Below are positions 1 to 7,102 of a stretch of DNA of 9,505 nt, one piece after another. The stretch is from contig CALVPL010000015.1 in assembly GCA_944351315.1 (NCBI GenBank), forward strand, positions 1 to 9,505, written 5' to 3'. The notes beneath the pieces were generated by a model. The model made no database searches. It worked only from the letters and a program-made list of their open reading frames with translations, and was not told where the DNA came from. Source of the stretch: an uncultured Bacilli bacterium. GTDB taxonomy: Bacteria > Bacillota_I > Bacilli_A > RF39 > UBA660. Numbering within the stretch: position 1 is the first letter of the stretch; each line of letters begins with the position of its first letter. A program made the position numbers and the translations under genes.

Positions 1-19
1 TAAGGCAATCGCATAAAAA
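1..19 (+). repeat. Left terminal inverted repeat of the IS
   Basis: TAAGGCAATCGCATAAAAA is the exact reverse complement of bases 933-951. Pairing fails at base 20 against 932, so the repeat visible here is 19 bp. Confidence 0.9.
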
Positions 20-34
20 ATAATCCGTAAAAAA

Positions 35-43
35 TGGTACAAT
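35..43 (+). promoter_or_regulatory. Probable transposase promoter (extended -10)
   Basis: TGGTACAAT is an extended -10 (TGn followed by TACAAT, one mismatch to TATAAT) just inside the left IS end. No good -35 lies 17 bp upstream, where there is only an A-run, as is common for extended -10 promoters. A second TATAAT at 77-82 is closer to the gene but would leave almost no leader. Confidence 0.4.
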
Positions 44-100
44 ATATATTTTTTTCTTAAAAAATCATGTATTCTATATAATATAGGATGTGTGATAAAT

Positions 101-918
101 ATGAAAACATTATTAAATCATTTTGAAATATTAGAAGACCCCAGAGATATTAGAGGAAAAAGACATGAACTAAAAAACATTTTTGTGTTGACTATCTACG
201 GCACATTATGTGGCTATACCGATTTTGTTAATATGGTAGACTTTTTAACTCTTCATGAAGACTATTTTTCTGGTTTATTAGACCTTAAATATGGTATTCC
301 ATCTCATGATACATTCTCAAGAGTTTTTTCTATAATTAATCCTGATGAGTTTATGAATGTTTTTATTGATTGGATTAAAGAGATAACAGGTCAAAAAGGA
401 CTTCATGTTGCAATTGACGGGAAAGCTATAAAAAGTGCAAGAGATAAAGTGAATAATGGGAATATTCCTTATATTCTTTCTGGATTTCTTTGTGATCTCG
501 GTATTTCTATTGGTCAGGTAAAAGTTGATGATAAATCCAATGAAATCACTGCTATCCCAAATCTTTTAGATTTAATTGATATAAAAGGAAAAATTATTAC
601 GATTGATGCAATTGGTACCCAAGAAGATATTGCTAATAAAATTGTATACGAGAAAAAAGCTGCCTATATCTTAAAAGTAAAAGACAATCAAAAAGACTTA
701 AAAGATGATATAAAAACGTATTTTGATTTAGAATTAAAGAAAGATTCTACTGAACTAGACATTTTAGAAACGAGCTTTGAAAAAAATCATGGTCGAATCG
801 AAAAAAGAGACTTGATTCTTCCATGGGAAATCTCACTTTAAAAAAGAAGCTCACTCGATATGCATTTGACTTTAAAAATATCGAAAATCTACTTTTTAAT
901 GTTATTTCGTCTATCTAA
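101..918 (+). pseudogene. ISAs1-family transposase, internally deleted and frameshifted
   Basis: The intact-looking part runs from ATG 101, preceded by a weak AGGATGTG ribosome site, to a stop at 839-841. It shows the family N-terminus (EDPRDIRGKRHELKNI, about residues 12-27), the first catalytic Asp in HVAIDGKAIKSARD and the second in ITIDAIGTQEDIA, then HGRIEKR. About 100 residues that should follow, carrying the catalytic Glu and the conserved H-G-I-E region, are absent. Reading resumes one frame over near 815-823 as MGNLTLKKKLTRYAF..., which looks like the normal C-terminal tail of this family and ends at TAA 916-918. A deletion of about 300 bp that also changed frame explains both facts. 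The protein should be inactive. A GTG at 92 is an alternative start in the same frame. Confidence 0.85.
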
Positions 919-932
919 TTCTTTACGTCAAG

Positions 933-951
933 TTTTTATGCGATTGCCTTA
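933..951 (-). repeat. Right terminal inverted repeat of the IS
   Basis: TTTTTATGCGATTGCCTTA matches the reverse complement of bases 1-19 exactly and marks the right edge of the element. Host sequence begins at about 952, 45 bp before the next gene. Confidence 0.9.
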
Positions 952-970
952 GAAAATACCTTGATAGAAT
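944..970 (+). promoter_or_regulatory. Possible hybrid promoter at the IS/host junction
   Basis: TTGCCT (944-949) lies inside the right IS repeat and TAGAAT (965-970, 5 of 6 to TATAAT) lies in host DNA, 15 bp apart. Transcription would start near 977, giving a leader of about 20 nt to the XRE gene. The spacer is shorter than the ideal 17 bp and the -35 matches only 4 of 6, so this is tentative. Confidence 0.3.
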
Positions 971-996
971 GAGAAAATCAAACACAGGTGATTTCC

Positions 997-1473
997 ATGA
1001 TCAATCTTGGTGAAAGAATCAAATATATAAGAGAAACTTATGACACCACTCAAGAAGAATTAGGAAAATATTTAAGTGTTTCAAAATCCTCAATCAGTCA
1101 TTATGAAAAAAACGATCGAATAATTCCTTTAAAAAAACTTTCTTTAATGTCTAATTACTACGATTTATCTATCGATTATATTTTAGGAATTACAAAAATC
1201 AAAAAATATCAAGATTCAAAAAAGAATATTTCTTTAATGATAACTGCTGAAAGAATTCAAAAAATTTTACAAGAACAAAATATGTCAAATGTTGCTCTTG
1301 CTAAAGAACTTCATACAACCGAATCTTGCATTCGTAAATACAAAACAGGCCAAACACTAATCTTAACGACTTTTGCTTTAGAACTTTATTATAAATACAA
1401 TTATTCCATTGATTGGATCATTGGTAAAGCAGAAAACAAAAAAATTAAAGAAAAACAAAAGATTTTCAATTAA
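997..1473 (+). CDS. Tandem XRE-type helix-turn-helix transcriptional regulator
   Basis: This 158-residue, probably cytoplasmic DNA-binding protein contains two consecutive HTH_XRE/Cro-CI domains. The first spans about residues 4-65 (LGERIKYIRE, TQEELGKYLSVSKSSISHYE). The second spans about 82-145 (ITAERIQKILQE, VALAKELHTTESCIRKYKTG). Each domain ends in a related motif, SIDYILGIT and SIDWIIGKA, pointing to internal duplication. The lysine-rich tail carries no ligand-binding domain. ATG 997 is chosen over GTG 988 because AGGTGAT at 985-991 is a strong Shine-Dalgarno correctly spaced for 997 and overlapping the GTG. The IS lies immediately upstream and has probably displaced or rebuilt the native promoter. 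The target is unknown; regulation of a neighbour or of itself is possible but not shown. Confidence 0.85.
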   Translation: MINLGERIKYIRETYDTTQEELGKYLSVSKSSISHYEKNDRIIPLKKLSLMSNYYDLSIDYILGITKIKKYQDSKKNISLMITAERIQKILQEQNMSNVALAKELHTTESCIRKYKTGQTLILTTFALELYYKYNYSIDWIIGKAENKKIKEKQKIFN

Positions 1474-1489
1474 CCTTTTGTTTTTTTTT
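1451..1489. terminator. Bidirectional terminator between convergent genes
   Basis: An 11-bp AT-rich stem (1451-1461 with 1475-1485) closes a 13-nt loop. A run of nine T (1481-1489), partly within the stem, follows on the + strand; a U-rich stretch follows in the other direction. The stop codon of the XRE gene (1471-1473) lies in the loop, and the histidine-kinase stop (1488-1490) overlaps the T-run. The structure probably ends both transcripts, although the stem has only two G-C pairs. Confidence 0.65.
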
Positions 1490-2690
1490 AAACTACACTT
1501 TTATAAAAATGAATGAGAAAAGTTGTATATTTTCCTACTTCACTTTTACAAGAAATAGTCGCATTACTTCTTTCTAAAATAGTTTTCGTTAAATTTAAAC
1601 CAATCCCAATACTTTCCTTATCCGAACTACTTTTATAAAATCTTTCAAAAATATGTCTTAAATCCTTTTCGGAAATGCCTTCTCCATAATCTGTGATAGC
1701 TACTTCTAAATACAATGGATTTTCAGAAACTAAAACATCTATTTTTCCATTTTCATAAGAATGTTCACAAGCATTTTTTACAATATTTAAAATAGCTTCA
1801 CTAAGCCAAGTAAAATCCCCCAGAATCATATAAGAATCTTTAATATTCATTTGAACTTGAATATTTTTAGCAACCAATTGTAACTCAAGTTGTTCTAATA
1901 CAGATTCAAATAGTTTCTTTATCGAAACAGGTTCTTTTTTTAATGGAGTCATTCCACTTTCAATTTGACTTACTTTTAAAAGAGTAATAATTAAAGTTTT
2001 CATATGGAGAATAATTTGTTCTTGTTTTTTTAAAAATTCTTGTCTTGTTTTTTCATCTAAAGTAAAAGAAGAAAGATTATCATTTATAATAAGTAAACTC
2101 GTTAATGGAGTTTTTAATTGATGAGAAATATCTTCTAAAGTTTTAGATAATTCTTTTTTGGCTTGCGTAGAAGATTCTAAAGCATTTTTTAATCGACTAG
2201 TTACTTTCATTAAATCATTTTGTAAAGTAGCTAATTCTCCACTTTGAAAATCTTTTAAATTAATATTAATATTTTGAGAAAGTAAAGAAAATAAATAAGT
2301 ATCTATTTGTAAAATCTCTTTTTTTCTTCTTCGTTCGTTTAACCAAAAATAAATAAAAAATACAAGCATTAAAAAGAAAAAGAAAACAAAATAGACAATA
2401 TAGAAAGTTTTTTTCATCTCAGCTACACTATCTAAATAATCCAAGGAACTTAAATTCGTTAATCCATATTTTTCTAAAACAGAAAAATCATTCGTGGAAG
2501 AAACATTAGATAAAGCATCGATAATTTCCGTTTCCAATTCAGGATGATTCTCTAAAACTTGATTTACTATCATGGCGTTATTGGAAATAATTTCTCTTTT
2601 TGCTCGATCAAATAAAGAATACGTTCCAAGAAATCCTAAAAGAAAGAAAAAGAGAAAAAGAAAAAAAAGTTGAATAAGTCGCTTTTTCAT
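1488..2690 (-). CDS. Membrane sensor histidine kinase
   Basis: This 400-residue kinase is the sensor partner of the response regulator just upstream. Two membrane helices (about residues 7-25 and 95-117) flank an extracytoplasmic loop of roughly 70 residues. A coiled linker then leads to the HisKA domain with phospho-acceptor His190 (DISHQLKTPLTSL). The HATPase_c domain shows the N box with Asn302 and Asn306 (LNIVKNACEHS), the G1 box DYGEGIS (334-340), the F box FERFYK (348-353) and the G2 box GIGLNL (362-367). All catalytic boxes are present, so it should be active. Its ATG overlaps the regulator's TGA by 4 nt, with an AGGTGAT ribosome site inside the regulator gene, indicating translational coupling. 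The input signal is unknown. No ABC transporter or peptidase that would identify a BceS- or VanS-like system is visible nearby. Confidence 0.95.
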   Translation of the reverse strand: MKKRLIQLFFLFLFFFLLGFLGTYSLFDRAKREIISNNAMIVNQVLENHPELETEIIDALSNVSSTNDFSVLEKYGLTNLSSLDYLDSVAEMKKTFYIVYFVFFFFLMLVFFIYFWLNERRRKKEILQIDTYLFSLLSQNININLKDFQSGELATLQNDLMKVTSRLKNALESSTQAKKELSKTLEDISHQLKTPLTSLLIINDNLSSFTLDEKTRQEFLKKQEQIILHMKTLIITLLKVSQIESGMTPLKKEPVSIKKLFESVLEQLELQLVAKNIQVQMNIKDSYMILGDFTWLSEAILNIVKNACEHSYENGKIDVLVSENPLYLEVAITDYGEGISEKDLRHIFERFYKSSSDKESIGIGLNLTKTILERSNATISCKSEVGKYTTFLIHFYKSVV

Positions 2691-3364
2691 GAAGGATCAC
2701 CTATTTTATATCCAACACCTCTTACCGTTTCAATAATTTTTGGATGGTTTGGATCATCTTCAATCTTTTCTCGCAGTCTTTTAATATAAACCGTTAAAGT
2801 ATTATCATTCACATATTCTTCATTGACATCCCAAATGTCGGCAAGCATTTTTTCTCGAGTAAAAACCACATTAGGATTCGTAGCCAAAATAAGTAAAATT
2901 TTATATTCCATAGAAGTTAAAAAAATTTCTTGATTGTTTTTAAATACTTTAGCACTACTAGGATCTATTTCCAAATTTTGAATATAAATTCTCTTAGAAA
3001 ATGAAGCATTTCCCCTTCGTAAAACTGATTTCATGCGACTAATAAGTTCTCTAGTTCGAAAAGGTTTAGTAATATAATCCCAAGCTCCCATATCAAGACC
3101 TTGAACAATTGAAACTTCAGAATCATTTGCTGTCAAAAAAATAACAGGAACTTTTTCATGAATTTGTTTTAAAACTTCAAATCCATTCATATCTGGCAAA
3201 TTTAAATCCAATAAAATTAAATCGAAAGGTTCGTGAAAAATCAAATCTAAAGCTTCTTTTCCACATAAAGCCGTAACTACTAAAAAGCCTTCTTGCTCTA
3301 AACAAAATTTTAAACCCATCGAAATAGATGCATCATCTTCAACAATTAAAATTTTTGTTTTCAT
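2687..3364 (-). CDS. OmpR/PhoB-family response regulator
   Basis: This 225-residue cytoplasmic transcription factor should be phosphorylated by the downstream histidine kinase. The receiver domain (about 1-115) has the acidic pair Asp10/Asp11, phospho-acceptor Asp53 (LILLDLNLPDMNG), Thr78 and Lys100 (YITKPF). The C-terminal winged-helix Trans_reg_C domain (about 125-223) carries the recognition region TLTVYIKRLREKIEDD and the terminal wing ETVRGVGYKIG. Length and domain order are normal for the family. GAGG, 4 nt before ATG 3364, is the ribosome site. It is the first gene of a two-gene operon, with its own extended -10 promoter directly after the terminator of the preceding gene. Target genes cannot be deduced from the sequence, though adjacent envelope genes are natural candidates. 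Confidence 0.95.
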   Translation of the reverse strand: MKTKILIVEDDASISMGLKFCLEQEGFLVVTALCGKEALDLIFHEPFDLILLDLNLPDMNGFEVLKQIHEKVPVIFLTANDSEVSIVQGLDMGAWDYITKPFRTRELISRMKSVLRRGNASFSKRIYIQNLEIDPSSAKVFKNNQEIFLTSMEYKILLILATNPNVVFTREKMLADIWDVNEEYVNDNTLTVYIKRLREKIEDDPNHPKIIETVRGVGYKIGDPS

Positions 3365-3384
3365 AAAACCTCATTTCTTTAAAA

Positions 3385-3393
3385 ATTATATCA
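3385..3393 (-). promoter_or_regulatory. Promoter of the response regulator/kinase operon
   Basis: On the minus strand, TGATATAAT is a perfect extended -10 (TGn plus TATAAT) about 20 nt before the response-regulator ATG. No good -35 is seen: the expected position falls in the T-run and stem of the preceding terminator. The leader would be only about 14 nt, just enough for the GAGG ribosome site. Confidence 0.7.
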
Positions 3394-3400
3394 CGAAAGC

Positions 3401-3429
3401 AAAAAAAAGAAATGACGATTTTGTCATTT
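3401..3429 (-). terminator. Rho-independent terminator of the five-helix membrane protein gene
   Basis: A 7-bp perfect stem (3423-3429 with 3410-3416) with a 6-nt loop is followed on the minus strand by a run of eight T (3408-3401). The TGA stop of the gene (3426-3424) lies in the first arm, so translation and transcription end at the same place. Confidence 0.75.
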
Positions 3430-5010
3430 AATTTTCATAGTATATTGTTTGCCACGAATATTTACTAACAAATCTATTTTAGTAGCATTGCGGATATTTT
3501 GATCAATTTCAAACACCCAAGTATCAGAAAGTTCTCGTGGAGTAAGATTGGAAATAGTACTAGTATAAGTCTTATCATTTACTGTATATCTTACTTTCAA
3601 AAAATCTGTAACAAAACTGCTACTTCCCTTACGAGCTTCATAGTAATTGGTGTAATTACTCAAAACAAACATTCGATTTAAAACAAGTAAGGTTTTAGAA
3701 GAACCTGAAACTACTTTATTTTTTAAATTTTGACAAATAGAATTCGTACAACTTTGATAAGAATATTCATAAGAATTACTTATCAAATAATCATTAATTT
3801 GAATTTGGGTAAGTCCTAATCGAGTATCAGATAATTCTAAAATTTTTCCAAAATCAACTTCTCGAACATTCTCTGTTTCAAAAACTTTTTCATAATTTAA
3901 ACGAACCGTTTTATAAATAGGGGTAACACTTCCAATTTCAAAAGTAACAGAATCTAGAATCTTTAATTGCATGGATTCGTTTATCAAAGAAGGATCCACT
4001 TCATATACAAGGACATAAACATTTTCACTGCCCGCTTCTATTCTGGTATTTCGAGTATAAGGTAATCCCAAATCCGGAAAATTCGCTGAGCGATCTAAAA
4101 CAGGTTCAATCATTCGATTAGAAACAGAAAGGCGAAAATTTTCATAATCTAAAGTCGAAGCAGATCGACCATTATTTTTAATCTTTACGGCAATCGCCAT
4201 AGAATAAGTATCTCTAACATTGCCACCTAAATCTAAATTGGTTAACATAGCCTCTTCTACACTTACTGCCAAACTATTATGCGAAATTCGCTGAGTTTGT
4301 CTATAGACACGGTTATACACTCCAAAATTCAAATATACCAATGTTCCTAAAACAACAACAATAATAACCGCTAAAATAGAAAAAGCAATTTTATTTTCTA
4401 ATACATAATATTTAAATTCTCTTATAAAACGACGAGCTGTTCTTTTATATTTATAAGCATTTTTTCCAAAAACTAATTCAAATTCTTCACTATCTATATC
4501 TGTTATCTCTAATTCTTTTGCATCTTCATCAAAATTAAATTTTTTAATATCAAATCCAATACCTCTTAAAACACTATAACCTAAAAAGAAAAATTGAGGT
4601 AAATATACAATAAACGCAATATCACGATAGACTCGAACCGTTTGAGCAGTCAAAGTGGCAGCCTCTATTTGAGTTAATATACCATAACAAAAAGATACTA
4701 AAACAAATAAGACGATATAATACAACATCAAAAACAAATAAAATTTTGTATCTTTCTTCTTCTGTCGCATCAAAAAATAAATAGCTAAAACAATTAATAA
4801 AACGAGCAAAATCGCCAAATACATAAAATAATTAATATAAGTTCCAGCTAAATTGGTTTCAGTTGTAAAATAATTTGCACTTACATAAGAATTCAAAAAA
4901 GTAGCGATTGCACCAGTTCGAATAATTAAGTAAACTAATGGGATACATAAAAGCAAATGAATAAGCTTAAAATGTTTGATTAAGAAAGCATAAGGCTTTT
5001 TTAGAACCAC
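3424..5010 (-). CDS. Five-helix membrane protein with large extracytoplasmic C-terminal region
   Basis: The function is not recognised. From GTG 5010 the protein has 528 residues. Five hydrophobic helices lie at about 16-37, 59-80, 90-114, 128-149 and 207-228. A charged cytoplasmic stretch (about 150-206, rich in Asp/Glu then Lys/Arg) separates helices four and five. The basic N-terminus and five helices predict that the last 300 residues are outside. That part looks beta-rich, with phrases such as AVKIKNNGRSAS that recall Telokin-like/DUF4352 exported domains, and holds a lone Cys pair in SCTNSICQN. The GTG start is preferred over an upstream ATG at 5073 because GGGAGGGAT sits 7 nt before it, and because 5073-5011 contains a terminator T-run and a promoter. 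It is monocistronic, between its own promoter and terminator. Confidence is high for a gene, low for any role. Confidence 0.85.
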   Translation of the reverse strand: MVLKKPYAFLIKHFKLIHLLLCIPLVYLIIRTGAIATFLNSYVSANYFTTETNLAGTYINYFMYLAILLVLLIVLAIYFLMRQKKKDTKFYLFLMLYYIVLFVLVSFCYGILTQIEAATLTAQTVRVYRDIAFIVYLPQFFFLGYSVLRGIGFDIKKFNFDEDAKELEITDIDSEEFELVFGKNAYKYKRTARRFIREFKYYVLENKIAFSILAVIIVVVLGTLVYLNFGVYNRVYRQTQRISHNSLAVSVEEAMLTNLDLGGNVRDTYSMAIAVKIKNNGRSASTLDYENFRLSVSNRMIEPVLDRSANFPDLGLPYTRNTRIEAGSENVYVLVYEVDPSLINESMQLKILDSVTFEIGSVTPIYKTVRLNYEKVFETENVREVDFGKILELSDTRLGLTQIQINDYLISNSYEYSYQSCTNSICQNLKNKVVSGSSKTLLVLNRMFVLSNYTNYYEARKGSSSFVTDFLKVRYTVNDKTYTSTISNLTPRELSDTWVFEIDQNIRNATKIDLLVNIRGKQYTMKIK

Positions 5011-5014
5011 ACTG

Positions 5015-5023
5015 ATCCCTCCC
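5015..5023 (-). promoter_or_regulatory. Ribosome binding site that fixes the GTG start at 5010
   Basis: GGGAGGGAT on the minus strand contains a full GGAGG core with 7 nt to GTG 5010. The longer ATG at 5073 has only an A/T-rich hairpin before it and no Shine-Dalgarno. Confidence 0.8.
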
Positions 5024-5035
5024 ATCCTTTCTATA

Positions 5036-5064
5036 ATCATACCACAGATAAAAAGTAAAGTAAA
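5036..5064 (-). promoter_or_regulatory. Promoter of the five-helix membrane protein gene
   Basis: On the minus strand, TTTACT (5064-5059) is followed after exactly 17 bp by TATGAT (5041-5036). TGG directly before it makes an extended -10. Transcription would begin around 5029, leaving a very short leader carrying the GGGAGGGAT ribosome site. The -35 lies against the T-run of the preceding terminator. Confidence 0.75.
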
Positions 5065-5089
5065 AAAAAACATGAAAAATTTTTTTCAT
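5062..5089 (-). terminator. Rho-independent terminator after the LysM gene
   Basis: ATGAAAAA (5089-5082 on the minus strand) pairs perfectly with TTTTTCAT (5079-5072), then comes one G and nine T (5070-5062). The hairpin has only one G-C pair and a tight 2-nt loop that would open to four or more. It begins 4 nt after the LysM stop codon. Confidence 0.6.
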
Positions 5090-5093
5090 ATTT

Positions 5094-5447
5094 TTATCTC
5101 GGATTTACTAAAACTTGACCTTCAGCTAAATAAACAACTCCATTATTTTTTATTAAATCCATGCTTGGAATTTTAAACATATTCGCGACCATATCTACAG
5201 TATCGCCAGATTTCGTAATATAATAACTATATCCACTTTTAGGAATTAAAATTTCTTGATCTGGATAAATATAATCATCCATAGATAATCCGTTTAAACC
5301 AGCAAGCAATTCTGGATTAATATTATAACGTCTTGCAATTCCATACAAAGAATCTCCTTTAGAAATTGTATAATATTCAAAATAATTTTGATTGTTTTTA
5401 GGTACAATTACTTTACTTTCTGCTCTTTCAGTAAATGGTTGAAACAT
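5094..5447 (-). CDS. Small protein of two LysM domains
   Basis: This 117-residue protein is almost entirely two LysM modules, which bind N-acetylglucosamine-containing glycans such as peptidoglycan. The first (about residues 26-69) reads YTISKGDSLYGIARRYNINP and ends in QEILIPK. The second (about 75-116) begins YYITKSGDTVDMVANMF and ends in GQVLVNPR. The 25-residue N-terminus (MFQPFTERAESKVI) is not hydrophobic, so no signal peptide or membrane anchor is visible. Export by another route, or an intracellular or spore-type role, must be considered. ATG 5447 has a GGAAGTGAT ribosome site. The gene follows the anchored protein upstream by 49 nt without a clear terminator between them, and I could not find a convincing promoter, so read-through from that gene is likely. 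Confidence 0.9.
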   Translation of the reverse strand: MFQPFTERAESKVIVPKNNQNYFEYYTISKGDSLYGIARRYNINPELLAGLNGLSMDDYIYPDQEILIPKSGYSYYITKSGDTVDMVANMFKIPSMDLIKNNGVVYLAEGQVLVNPR

Positions 5448-5496
5448 AAAATCACTTCCCTAATAATACAATATGTTAAAGTTTTTTTCATGTTAC

Positions 5497-6636
5497 TTAA
5501 TTCCAAATAAAAATCACATTCTTAGAATTAAAATTCCATTCAAAATATTTCATCAAGAAAATTTCTCCATAATCTAAAGAAAAAGCATATAAAGAATCTC
5601 CCCGTAAATAATACACCCAATCTTTGGTATAAGATACAATAGATGTCGGAGCCTCTTTTGAAATCAGCATTTGACTATCTTCAAATGTATAATAAAAATC
5701 TTGATCGATTTTATAAGATATAGGTAATACACCCGTAAAGAAGTTATCTTGATAAATAAGTTTATTCATCGAAACATCAACAAAACCATTTCGATAAGTA
5801 ATTCCACCATTATTTGCCGAGCCAACTTGTTCCATCTTTCTATCTTGAACTTCAATTTTCCATTCTTTCTTTTCATGCTTATCAACTAAATAAAGAGCAT
5901 TTTCATAAACACCAAGTACAATACTATCGAAATAAATAGGATTTTCTAAATTCCAAGTTTCAACTTTACCATTTTCCATATTTAATAAATAAACTTTTTC
6001 AAAATAATAATCAGCTTCATAATCTGGTATAAATAAAATGTTTTCTACTTGAGTAATTAAACTTGGGGAATAAATATCTTTTTGAAATAAAGATATCTCC
6101 TCTTTTGTTGTACCATTTAAACGATAAAAACCATGATAATTCCAAATGTAAAAAGTATGATACAAATAAGAAGAAACAGAAATATTTGAATACGTTTCAT
6201 TTAAATTTTCTTCAAAAATATTTTCTTTATAACTTAATTTTTCTTTCATAGTATCCGAAACTAAATGAAAAGAAATTTGTTCATTATTTTTTAAACATAA
6301 AGGATTAAAACGAATTTTATTACTATTTAATTGAATACAAACTTCATCATCAACTGAGAATTCCTCAATATCATATATAAGTTTTTGTTGAGCAAAATGA
6401 TCATCTAACTTAACATCAAAATAATTTTGATCATTTTTTTTAATGAAAAAAGAATAATAATTTTGATCTTTATGATAAGATTCAGTTACTTCAAAATCAT
6501 GAATTTTATAAGAAATTGTATACTCCTTCTTACGAATCAAAAAAAAGAATAAAAACAGACAAAAAAGACAAAGAATTAAAAAAGCAACAAAACGACGTCT
6601 TTTTTTTATTTTACTTTTGGTGCGTTTCTCTACCAT
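5497..6636 (-). CDS. Single-pass membrane-anchored extracytoplasmic protein, unknown function
   Basis: The family is not recognised. This 379-residue protein has a strongly basic N-terminus (KSKIKKRRR), one hydrophobic helix at about 16-34, and a remaining 345 residues predicted outside the cell. The Lys/Arg-in rule and the absence of a cleavage site favour an uncleaved signal anchor. The exported part is aromatic-rich, with short spaced phrases ending in a Tyr-Leu/Phe strand and a turn (FYIWNYHGFYRLNG, ILFIPDYEADYYFEKVYLLN, DWVYYLRGDSLYAFSLD). These resemble the blades of a beta-propeller such as DUF5050-type proteins, but that is only an inference. Two Cys residues (100 and 114) could form a disulfide. 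The ATG lies 26 nt inside the end of the PH-like gene and has only a weak ribosome site (AAGTGAAG), so translational coupling is likely. Confidence 0.85.
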   Translation of the reverse strand: MVEKRTKSKIKKRRRFVAFLILCLFCLFLFFFLIRKKEYTISYKIHDFEVTESYHKDQNYYSFFIKKNDQNYFDVKLDDHFAQQKLIYDIEEFSVDDEVCIQLNSNKIRFNPLCLKNNEQISFHLVSDTMKEKLSYKENIFEENLNETYSNISVSSYLYHTFYIWNYHGFYRLNGTTKEEISLFQKDIYSPSLITQVENILFIPDYEADYYFEKVYLLNMENGKVETWNLENPIYFDSIVLGVYENALYLVDKHEKKEWKIEVQDRKMEQVGSANNGGITYRNGFVDVSMNKLIYQDNFFTGVLPISYKIDQDFYYTFEDSQMLISKEAPTSIVSYTKDWVYYLRGDSLYAFSLDYGEIFLMKYFEWNFNSKNVIFIWN

Positions 6637-7051
6637 ACTTCACTTTTTCTTTCATCATAAAACTCGAAATAACTGTTTCAAGTTCAACTAAAGAGTCCTT
6701 AGACAAATTAGAAATAACTATTTTTTCTCCAACAGTATCAATGACAATTTTTCCCCAAACTAGCCCTTGATAAACTTGCATATCATTATATAAATCTGGT
6801 GTTATACTGCTAAGAGCATATCCAAATAAAACTCGTTTTTGACCAATTAGAATTCTTTTGTTAGTAATCGCGATGGCAGCCGTTTGAAAAATATCAAATG
6901 GACTTTCATTTTTTTGACCAACAAAAGCATAAGTAACTACTTCATCTGGATTTACATGTTCATCAATAACTTTAGAATTTTGAAATATTCGCCAAGCAAC
7001 TGTTGATGCGAATCTTTTTTTAAAATCTTTTGCCAATTCATAGCAACTCAT
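6611..7051 (-). CDS. Small PH-like domain protein
   Basis: This 146-residue protein resembles bacterial PH-like (bPH/YokE-type) domains. Such domains form a beta-barrel capped by a helix and act in protein or membrane contacts. Supporting features are the central strand pattern AAIAITNKRILIGQKRVLFGYALSSI, typical of "TNKRIL" bPH proteins, the following strands (GKIVIDTVGEKIVIS) and a C-terminal helix (SLVELETVISSFM). There is no membrane segment or signal peptide. ATG 7051 is chosen because AAGGATGTG lies just before it; an in-frame ATG at 7063 sits on top of that site, and the longer reading to 7150 would run back through a terminator. It has its own promoter and overlaps the next gene by 26 nt, forming a small operon with the anchored protein. 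Confidence 0.8.
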   Translation of the reverse strand: MSCYELAKDFKKRFASTVAWRIFQNSKVIDEHVNPDEVVTYAFVGQKNESPFDIFQTAAIAITNKRILIGQKRVLFGYALSSITPDLYNDMQVYQGLVWGKIVIDTVGEKIVISNLSKDSLVELETVISSFMMKEKVKYGRETHQK

Positions 7052-7073
7052 GAATAACCACATCCTTAAAAAC

Positions 7074-7102
7074 ATTATAATATTTTTATCATAAAAATAC
7101 AA
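7074..7102 (-). promoter_or_regulatory. Promoter of the PH-like gene
   Basis: On the minus strand TTGTAT (7102-7097) is separated by 17 bp from a perfect TATAAT (7079-7074). Start of transcription near 7067 gives a leader of about 16 nt containing AAGGATGTG. The -35 abuts the terminator of the preceding gene. Confidence 0.65.

Larger units (their letters stand above)
1..951 (+). mobile_element. ISAs1-family insertion sequence, internally deleted but with both ends
   Basis: The first 19 bases of the window and bases 933-951 form a perfect terminal inverted repeat, and between them lies one gene recognisable as an ISAs1-family (H-repeat) DDE transposase. The family usually encodes a transposase of about 370 residues in an element of roughly 1.2-1.4 kb; this copy is only about 951 bp because the catalytic C-terminal part has been lost. 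Since both ends are intact it could still be moved in trans by a full-length relative elsewhere in the genome, which is an inference. The left flank is outside the window, so the target-site duplication cannot be read, and the left end might extend a base or so further. Confidence 0.85.

Noticed and set aside
1488..3364. Two-component system as a bacitracin (BceRS) or vancomycin (VanRS) sensor
   Set aside because: The kinase has a loop of about 70 residues outside, unlike loop-less BceS, and no transporter or van genes are adjacent, so a named role is unsupported.
3499..3681. 60-codon + strand reading frame
   Set aside because: It lies wholly antisense within the five-helix membrane protein gene and has no ribosome site or recognisable protein features.
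6063..6251. 62-codon + strand reading frame
   Set aside because: It is an antisense shadow of the single-pass protein gene; its composition simply mirrors AT-rich codons.
6516..6770. 84-codon + strand reading frame
   Set aside because: It is antisense across the overlap of two well-supported minus-strand genes and has no promoter or ribosome site.
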